From the NCBI GenBank assembly GCA_035079385.1, contig JAVHKY010000026.1, forward strand, positions 3,994,501-4,058,500: a stretch of 64,000 nt of DNA, given 5' to 3'. This DNA is from Aspidiotus rigidus. Taxonomy: Eukaryota > Arthropoda > Insecta > Hemiptera > Diaspididae. The notes beneath the pieces were generated by a model, which saw nothing but the letters and a program-made list of their open reading frames with translations, did no database searches and had not been told where the DNA came from. Numbering within the stretch: position 1 is the first letter of the stretch; every line of letters starts with the position of its first letter. The translations under genes were made by a program, and so were the position numbers. This document shows positions 57,603 to 64,000 of this stretch, piece after piece.

Positions 57603-58866
57603 CGCTACATTTTAGGAGCCATAAGAGGGACACCAATTGTTGCCATGGAAGCTGAAGCAAAAATTCCTCCCTTACAACTCCGTAGAATATATCTTACACA
57701 AAAATATTGTACTCGCTTGGCTTCCTGGATGAATAGAAAGCTCATTCTCTCCTTTTCGAATATTTCTTGTAATTGGCGCTTCATCCCCTCCAAAAAACCT
57801 TTGTTATCTCGCATTATAAAAAAAATATTCCAAACTCCTACACTCGCTCCCATCGATAGATGGCTATACTTACAAATACCTCACCTATTTCGAAATTTTT
57901 CATCGTTGGCCGTTAGAAATTTTGACACGGAATCACAAGGTTGCCATACCGCTACAATTTGCCGAACTAATTGAAACTCAATTCCGTGATTACCGTATCA
58001 TATACACCGATGGCTCAAAGATGACTTCCGGTTGCGGTGCGGCCTTCCACGACTCCTTTTCGGGAGTTGTAAGGAACTTCCAAATTTGCTCCAGATCCTC
58101 GTCCTATGACTGCGAAATTGCTGCTATTTTCATGGCTCTTAACTTCGTATCTCAATCTAATCCTTCTTCTTCTCCGCATAACCAAATACTTATCGCTTCA
58201 GATTCTTTCTCGGCCCTTCATGCAATCATAGAATCACCCTACAGTCACAATATCAGCCCCACTACCATTAACACACGCTTCCTCCTCAAACATCTACTTC
58301 ACTCTAAGAACATCAGCACTTCTTTTATGTGGATCCCCAGCCACAAGGGAATTGAGGGCAATGAACGAGTTGATTCGGCAACTAAAGCGGCTTGCTCCTC
58401 GCAGTCTGCCGCTAAATACTCATTTATTAGTGCAAATTTCCTCTTAGGCATAGCCCGAGAAGAAAACGAAGAAAAATGGCAAAGACACTACTTGGAAAAC
58501 ATTTCCCTCTCATCCCAATACTTCCATCTAGAAAACTCAATTCCCACTCATCCCTGGTACATATTGTCAAACTACGTCAACCGAAAATTCACTGTCTCAA
58601 TTTGCAGACTTCGATTCAATCACAACAGGCTCCCGTACAATTTAGCAAAATTTTTACCAAACATATCTCCTCATTGTCCTTTTCATCCGCAAGACAAGAT
58701 AGCGGCCGACTTAAACCATATTCTTTTTCAATGTCCACATCTTACCACTCAACAAAAAACACTCCACTCTTCACTAATTAACTCTAACATTCAACGTCCA
58801 TTCGCTGCACTCAATTGCCTCCATATCACCAACCTCTCTGTCTTTCCTGCTCTTTACTCATTCATA

Positions 58867-58946
<80 letters not shown>

Positions 58947-59104
58947 CCCTCACTATCTAATCCACTTGCTTCTCCCTGTCTTCTACCTCACAAGTATGTA
59001 CATCATCGGGCGAAATGACTCTTCGGTCGAAGCCCTATTCATAAACCATATTTTCTTCGTGTATTTTTTTTCTAATAAACGGTTTATAAAAAAAAAAAAA
59101 AAAA
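57603..59104 (+). pseudogene. non-LTR retrotransposon 3' half: linker, RNase H, zinc knuckle, poly(A)
   Basis: Begins within the same motif as the previous piece (RYILGAIRGTPIVAMEAEAK) and continues KIPPLQLRRIYL in one frame. After a single frameshift near 57920 a frame from 57922 carries a full RNase H domain: TDGS (Asp30), CEIAAIF (Glu65), ASDSFSA (Asp94), WIPSHKGIEGNERVD (His141, Asp151), numbered from 57922. Then CRLRFNHNRLP and CPFHPQ...NHILFQCPH form the terminal Cys/His knuckle. The end of the frame contains a (CT)n microsatellite. AATAAA at 59074-59079 and a 17-base A-run at 59088-59104 mark the 3' end. Jockey/I-type organisation. The RT and endonuclease are missing from this piece, so it is immobile, but the RNase H looks intact. 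Confidence 0.9.
58871..58943 (+). repeat. (CT)n microsatellite, about 36 repeats
   Basis: An uninterrupted CT run lies inside the 3' end of the LINE frame, where it is read as a Ser-Leu dipeptide repeat. Likely an expansion after insertion of a short native CT tract. Confidence 0.98.
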
Positions 59105-59214
59105 CCCACGAACGGGGAAAACGGAAACGCGACAAAAGAACAAAAATAAATTGAGAAATCGAACAAAAATAAAATAATAAAATTGAAAGAAAGTTAGTAA
59201 GAAAAAAAAAAAAT

Positions 59215-60317
59215 TCCTGAAGACTGCGGTGGAACTGGTACGAGTCCTTTCTCACATTTCCTTCATCTATACATGTCAGAAATTTGAGCTCTGTCCTTCC
59301 TTTGTTTCGTTTCGTCTCAACACGTCATCTTCAAATTTCAAAAAGAGAATGGAAGAATGGCTTGCCAAGAAATGGCTTGACTCGGAGAAAAGAATGTGGT
59401 TCTGTAAAAGGGCCAAACTCCAAGACCTGCTTCACCGGTCCACTAATCGCCTTTCGCTGATATCCTGTCCTGATGAATTCGTTAAACTGCAACACACTGC
59501 TATTCGTCGACAATCTATAGCTCATGCAAATCTTCATAAGGTAAAATTTCAAAAATTAGCTAAACTTACTCATAAATCGCCTTCAACCCCACCCCCCTTG
59601 GATCCTGAATTCGCGCCATCTATAATAAATCTTTCTAATTCATCCTTTTCTGCTTCGGAGCTCCAGCTCCTTCAACGGGGGAAGAAATTCTCCTTACTCC
59701 CGGTCAACTCGATCTCAAATCTTCAACCCGTTGTGATTGGCATTAGGAATGCTTTACGTCTAAATACTGAACGTGTCCGAGGTCTAATAAATGACATGAC
59801 CGACCAACTGAAATCTACGCGCACTCCTGAATTACGCACTTACTTTGTGTTGAAGAAACGTCTCATTCAAGAAAACTTGATTCTGATAAAAGCTGATAAG
59901 GGCGAAACACTCGTAGTCTTGGAACGCCACCTATATGACGAAAAAGTCCTACAATTTCTGGATTCCGCGGGCGCTACACCTATTGTCTTCTCCTTCACAT
60001 CGTACAACAAAGAGGTCAGAGAGCAGCTATCAATAATTCCAAGTATATCCTCCCAGAAAACCGTTCCCGCATTCTCCAGATGAATCCAATCCTTCCGAAA
60101 ATATACGAGCAGGTAAAGCTCTATAAAGATGGTTGTCCTATCCTCTCCGTCGTCGCTTTCTATACCGACCCGAGTTATAAACTGGCGAAATTTCTAACCT
60201 CTTGGTTTACTGCGGTTTCGGACTTCACTCCCTCGTTCACGATAAAGAATTCTGTCGATCTTTCTAATAAACTCGGTTCTATGAAATTCCCGGCAGGATC
60301 TAAGCTGGCCTCCTTCG
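59215..60317 (+). pseudogene. Penelope-like element 1: N-terminal part of RT protein
   Basis: The frame 59229-60083 has a basic N-terminal part rich in Lys/Arg and then LILIKADKGETLVVLERHLYD (near codons 219-239). KADKG..VV is the signature at the start of the Penelope-like RT core. A one-base frame change near 60020 passes to the frame NNSKYILPENRSRIL...PKIY (upstream of 60080), DPSYKLAKFL and NSVDLSNKLGSMKFPAGSKL, the motifs that precede RT motif A (SFD). The protein stops abruptly at KLAS near 60314, where a dispersed repeat begins, so the catalytic palm and GIY-YIG parts are absent. It starts about 110 bases after the LINE poly(A). It overlaps in content with the beginning of the next element and so is a different copy. 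Confidence 0.85.
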
Positions 60318-60355
60318 GGGGACTTGGAAAAATTTTGACTCTCAAGCTATCATAT
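60314..60355 (+). repeat. dispersed repeat between the two Penelope copies
   Basis: gggacttggaaaaattttga, then ctctcaagctatcatata, matches the family at 43.6-44.0 kb. A mirrored member (tatcatatatagctggagat) lies just beyond the right end of Penelope 2 at 62570. Penelope 2 thus seems to sit inside, or next to, such a palindromic repeat. Confidence 0.6.
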
Positions 60356-60522
60356 ATACTGAACGAATGAAATACTCAAAATAGTAAAACGAGGAGTAAA
60401 CTAAACAAAGCCACAGAAATACGATTACACACTGGAGCGCTTTCGATTAATAAACCATTGTCAACAGTGACATGAAAGCAACTGAAACCAATTACCGCTA
60501 GGAAGGAGAACATCCGACGAGA

Positions 60523-61044
60523 TCATGACTGAACCAGCGAGTCATCACGATGTGAATCATACTCATAAACTAATTCAATCAATCCCTCATCAGGTATGTG
60601 CCTGTTTAGCACATTTAGGCTGTCGTTATTAAGGTGCCGAATAATTTCAATGTGCTCAAGCGCCGTTCGTTTGAAGTACGAGTTCTCTCTGTGGAGGAGG
60701 GTCTCGGACCCCTCTTTATAGCAGTGACCACTGGTAATGAGATGGTCCGCAAAAGCCGACTCCCCCAATTTCTTTTTCTCCCAAGCTTTCTTATGCTCGT
60801 CAATTCTAATTTTAAGTTGACGGCCAGTCTCGCCTATGTATATCCCTTTACAATCATTACAATTCACCTTGTAGACACCACTTTTTTCGAGCAATGGGAT
60901 AGGGTCCTTCAATTTGACAAAAAGACTTTTTACAGTATTAAGGTTATAATAAGCTGGTCGGAACCCAAACGGGCGGAGTACGCTACCTAATTTAGAAGAA
61001 AACTTCCCCAAGAAGGGGAGCCTTATCCAACGCTTCCTACTCTC
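60523..61044 (-). pseudogene. inverted partial copy of Penelope 2 nuclease
   Basis: The minus-strand frame from 61044 to 60523 encodes the same protein end as codons 268-440 of the plus-strand frame: KRWIRLPFLGKFSSK..., GVYKVNC, GIYIGETGR, ...LVYEYDSHRDDSLVQS. The residue sequence is unchanged; the one noticed base difference is silent (an Arg codon). Upstream of 61044 the frame runs by chance into antisense of the RT region, so the apparent start at 61140 is not real. It has no promoter of its own that I can see. Confidence 0.9.
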
Positions 61045-61045
61045 T

Positions 61046-62368
61046 TTGGCTGAAGGGCTGAAGGATGAAACTTTCCCGCCGGATTCGTCCCTTTGCTCTT
61101 TCGATGTGGTCGGCTTATTCCCCAATATTCCTAGAGCCACTGCTATGCAATATATGGGTACCCTTTTGGTACAATTTAATATCCGTCATGAAGAATTGAT
61201 GGAATTTTTCAACTTGCTTAACATCTGCTGGTCTCCCAATTTTTGCAAATTTGAGGGTAAGTTTTTTGAGTTTCCTGAGGAGGTAGGCATTCCTATTGGC
61301 TCTCCTCTGGGATCCCTCATCTCGGAGGTATTTATGTCAAAATTTGAGCTAGATCTTTTTTCCTCTGGCCATGTGCTTTTGGGTCATATACACTATTGGC
61401 GCAGGTACGTCGATGATGTTTTGTGTGCGTGGACCGGTTCCAGAGATCTCCTTTTGGAGTTTCTTAAGTATATCAATAATCAGTATCCTTCCATCAAATT
61501 CACATTGGAAGTGGGCGGTTCATCTATTAATTTTTTGGACCTCACGATCTCCAATAGAGACGGTGTCCATGAATTCGCCATCTATAGGAAAGTTACATCG
61601 ACCGATACTACTGTCCACGGCAGATCATTCTGCCCTGTCGCCCATAAATCCGCTGCATTCAATAGCTTTGTCCACCGGTTGACCAGTATTCCGCTTGGTC
61701 AGACCGCCTTTCAAAGGGAGCTATCGACTATAAAGCATTTGGCCAGAGTGAATGAGGTGAGCATAGACATTGACCTCATGGTCCGGAGGAAGTTGACTCG
61801 GAAATGCCTGGACTCCACTACCTCCCTCCCCCGCAATCCGACATTGGAGAGTAGGAAGCGTTGGATAAGGCTCCCCTTCTTGGGGAAGTTTTCTTCTAAA
61901 TTAGGTAGCGTACTCCGCCCGTTTGGGTTCCGACCAGCTTATTATAACCTTAATACTGTAAAAAGTCTTTTTGTCAAATTGAAGGACCCTATCCCATTGC
62001 TCGAAAAAAGTGGTGTCTACAAGGTGAATTGTAATGATTGTAAAGGGATATACATAGGCGAGACTGGCCGTCAACTTAAAATTAGAATTGACGAGCATAA
62101 GAAAGCTTGGGAGAAAAAGAAATTGGGGGAGTCGGCTTTTGCGGACCATCTCATTACCAGTGGTCACTGCTATAAAGAGGGGTCCGAGACCCTCCTCCAC
62201 AGAGAGAACTCGTACTTCAAACGAACGGCGCTTGAGCACATTGAAATTATTCGACACCTTAATAACGACAGCCTAAATGTGCTAAACAGGCACATACCTG
62301 ATGAGGGATTGATTGAATTAGTTTATGAGTATGATTCACATCGTGATGACTCGCTGGTTCAGTCATGA
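61046..62368 (+). CDS. Penelope-like reverse transcriptase with GIY-YIG endonuclease, N-terminally truncated
   Basis: The open frame of 440 codons has no internal stop. It encodes the RT palm and the C-terminal nuclease of a Penelope-like element. In this family the RT copies RNA at a chromosomal end or nick, and the GIY-YIG domain cuts the target. RT motifs: A, CSFDVVGLFPNIP (Asp20); B, GIPIGSPLGS (81-90); C, YVDD (121-124); D, NFLDLTI (162-168). Linker: VRRKLTRK, then KRWIRLPFLG. Nuclease: GVYKVNCNDC (323-332), whose two Cys fit the small zinc-binding motif, then GIYIGETGR (334-342), Arg347, Glu350-His351, and an acidic C-terminal part. The N-terminal region with the KADKG motif, present in Penelope 1, is cut off at the inverted arm, so the given ATG is within the original ORF. 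All visible catalytic residues are kept, but the missing N-terminus makes autonomous activity unlikely. Confidence 0.93.
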   Translation: MAEGLKDETFPPDSSLCSFDVVGLFPNIPRATAMQYMGTLLVQFNIRHEELMEFFNLLNICWSPNFCKFEGKFFEFPEEVGIPIGSPLGSLISEVFMSKFELDLFSSGHVLLGHIHYWRRYVDDVLCAWTGSRDLLLEFLKYINNQYPSIKFTLEVGGSSINFLDLTISNRDGVHEFAIYRKVTSTDTTVHGRSFCPVAHKSAAFNSFVHRLTSIPLGQTAFQRELSTIKHLARVNEVSIDIDLMVRRKLTRKCLDSTTSLPRNPTLESRKRWIRLPFLGKFSSKLGSVLRPFGFRPAYYNLNTVKSLFVKLKDPIPLLEKSGVYKVNCNDCKGIYIGETGRQLKIRIDEHKKAWEKKKLGESAFADHLITSGHCYKEGSETLLHRENSYFKRTALEHIEIIRHLNNDSLNVLNRHIPDEGLIELVYEYDSHRDDSLVQS

Positions 62369-62535
62369 TCTCGTCGGATGTTCTCCTTCCTAGCGGTAAT
62401 TGGTTTCAGTTGCTTTCATGTCACTGTTGACAATGGTTTATTAATCGAAAGCGCTCCAGTGTGTAATCGTATTTCTGTGGCTTTGTTTAGTTTACTCCTC
62501 GTTTTACTATTTTGAGTATTTCATTCGTTCAGTAT

Positions 62536-62760
62536 GCTTGGCCATAACTTGCAGGACCGTATAAAATCTATCATATATAGCTGGAGATTCGAGAAAAATT
62601 TAGACTCTCAAACTATATTATACTAGGCTTATAGTAGGGTTAGGCCTTCTTCATACTAGCTTTCTCTAGGTCTAGGCTTCCTTGAATTTTCAATACCAAA
62701 TCCCATTTGACTCATAAAACAGGTTCCCTGCGTTCCTCGTTTAACTCTTAAATCGCCCCA
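62536..62760 (+). repeat. dispersed repeat block right of Penelope 2
   Basis: ctctcaaactatattatact at 62602 through aataccaaatcccatttgac matches 43990-44092. It is followed by ataaaacaggttccctgcgt, the mirror of the word at 41-60 and 47371. Confidence 0.65.
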
Positions 62761-62979
62761 GGTTCCCTGTAAAAAAGATTGGGGAGGGATGAAGGGGGGA
62801 CGGAGTGGTTGTCGCAAGATGGACCCCATAGATGTAAAATTCAATTCCGAATTCTTCTATTATCGATGGTGTTCGCTACGAAGACAAATAATCAAAATTT
62901 GATGTATTTGTGGAACACGTTTTCCAAATTCGCTCTCCAGGGGTTGCTTCAGATGAATTTTTCTTTATAGGTATAACTG

Positions 62980-63113
62980 TGACCTGCGATGAGAGAAGAA
63001 TGCTCATTGCCCACTGACAGAAACACCATTTCTCTCTGATTAAAAACCCAATCAGAGAGAAATGGTGTTCTTGCGCCAATGGGCAATGAACATCCTTTTC
63101 TCATCGCAGGTCA
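62980..63113. mobile_element. hairpin element with 62-64-base arms
   Basis: tgacctgcgatgaga at 62980 pairs with tctcatcgcaggtca ending at 63113. acaccatttctctctgatt (63023-63041) pairs with aatcagagagaaatggtgt (63050-63068). Few mismatches, 8-base loop. A partial relative lies at 34401-34475. Short foldback MITE, non-coding. Confidence 0.85.
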
Positions 63114-64000
63114 CAAATGTAGAACAGTCTTGAAGGAACAACTTTTGTCTGAAATTTTTTTTTGTAAAAATCATAGAAGAGCTGATAAACGCAATTTTAA
63201 GAATGGGGGTAGTTCCTGTGAGAGGGAGAGGCTGTGGGAAAAAATTCTCAAGCCTAATTCGTTCTAAATACATGCTAAATTAGGAATCAGTTATCAAATT
63301 GCTTCTAACGCACGCCGATCATGATGCGGAAGCTATGCTGTAATTCCACTATATAGAGTACTAAATTTTTTTTTTTTAATTTTTACCTCGCATCATCCAT
63401 AATTTTTGCAAACTAGGGCGGGAATGGACCAGTAAGAAAAGTAAAACGAAAAGTGCAATAATTTTGAAGTGCAATCTAAGGTTTATTCTCTGGCTTGCGC
63501 TTGTTTTACGATGATCATATACCGTGTCTCAATTACCGAGAAACAAGCGCGTACTTTTCTTCAGCCAGATGCAAAGTATGAAGATAGTCCTGGTATTGTG
63601 TATACAAGAACATTAATACAGTGTAATATGCGGAAATTCTGATAGACAATACAGAATGAAGACGGCATGTGTTGTTATGGTCTTGTTTTCCGTATCTTAA
63701 TGCTTGGAAAACAATACGTAGCATAATATTATTACTACGAGTAGGTAGGATTACGTCTGTTCTCCAATCCTACTACTGCATGATAACAGATTCGAGAGAA
63801 TACGTATAAATTCTAGCTCTCGCGGGTTATGAAGTGTCGCTTCTCAAATGGTATATCTGCAGAGAAATTTTTTCTTCAAAAGGAGAACAGATCACATTAA
63901 ACTGCTGGAGAAATAAAGTAGCCTTTATCTCAATGCATTGTGAATACCATGGGTTTTTTTTTACCGAGTGGAGGCCGCATTGGATTTGAAGATGGAATGA
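63114..64000. other. no gene recognised
   Basis: No supported gene up to the window end. Contains a T-run near 63370. Confidence 0.35.

Larger units (their letters stand above)
60356..62535 (+). mobile_element. Penelope-like element 2 with 689-bp inverted arms
   Basis: Left arm 60356-61044 is the inverted copy of right arm 61847-62535. Coordinates pair at a constant sum of 122891, so there are no net indels, and one base difference was noticed (60637 versus 62254). The arm contains the 3' part of the coding frame (linker plus GIY-YIG nuclease) and about 165 bases of 3' non-coding DNA. The 802-base centre (61045-61846) holds the RT palm. Inverted or tandem partial copies at the 5' side are a known habit of Penelope-like elements. 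No target-site duplication was seen. Confidence 0.9.

Noticed and set aside
59217..59250. ctgaagactgcggtggaac at the start of Penelope 1 as a hammerhead ribozyme
   Set aside because: The CTGANGA box is present but the GAAA box is not; it reads gaac, so the essential A is missing.
61901..62257. Minus-strand frame of about 118 codons and its twin on the plus strand at 60634-60990
   Set aside because: Both are antisense shadows of the Penelope nuclease in the two inverted arms.
1..64000. tRNA or rRNA genes
   Set aside because: A visual search for the tRNA B-box pattern (ggttcgaatcc type) and for conserved rRNA words on both strands gave nothing convincing.

Overview
The window looks like repeat-rich nuclear DNA of an arthropod, most likely an insect. 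It is moderately AT-rich and has no operons. I found no recognisable host gene, tRNA or rRNA. Every stretch with clear protein homology belongs to a transposable element, and nearly all are truncated, frameshifted or nested. The element mix (Penelope-like elements, non-LTR retrotransposons with RNase H, a Ty3/Gypsy integrase, a SAP-type gag, a MULE transposase fragment, short Helitrons and long foldback elements) fits insect heterochromatin or a transposon-trap locus. The species cannot be named from this sequence.

Layout. 0.2-0.8 kb is an extremely AT-rich island. 3.1-6.8 kb is a degenerate tandem array, split by a 1.4 kb insert that carries an R1-like LINE remnant, and it includes a near-identical 494-bp tandem duplication. 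12.7-13.4 kb is a broken Penelope RT. 15.3-17.7 kb and 20.5-23.9 kb are two long foldback elements whose arms are made of tandem sub-repeats; the first has a short TIR element (MITE) in its spacer. 24.3-24.8 kb is a Penelope endonuclease remnant. 26.1-29.1 kb holds a deletion copy of the second foldback, a tandem array and a third inverted-repeat element. 29.5-29.9 and 33.7-37.1 kb are copies of a repeat rich in TGACGTCA-like words; the second copy is split by a 5'-truncated LINE (34.5-37.1 kb). 31.6-33.2 kb has a LINE fragment and a gag fragment. 39-41 kb is a TCGA-rich satellite. 41.3-41.9 kb is a MITE with a central hairpin.

44.3-54.7 kb is Helitron-rich. It contains a GC-hairpin 3' end, two head-to-tail Helitrons, a three-copy amplification of a Helitron 3' end plus its flank, a Gypsy integrase with the start of an LTR, and a third Helitron whose empty site is preserved in a paralogous repeat inside the window. 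56.7-59.1 kb is a LINE 3' half with poly(A). 59.2-62.5 kb holds two Penelope-like copies. The second has an open RT plus GIY-YIG reading frame, and its 3' 689 bp is repeated in inverted orientation at the 5' side with one visible difference, so this structure is young.

How the parts work together. There is no host pathway here. The interactions are nested insertion, template switching and local amplification. The best candidates for something worth describing are the foldback pair and its derivatives, the Helitron tandem and 3'-end amplification, and the inverted-arm Penelope element.
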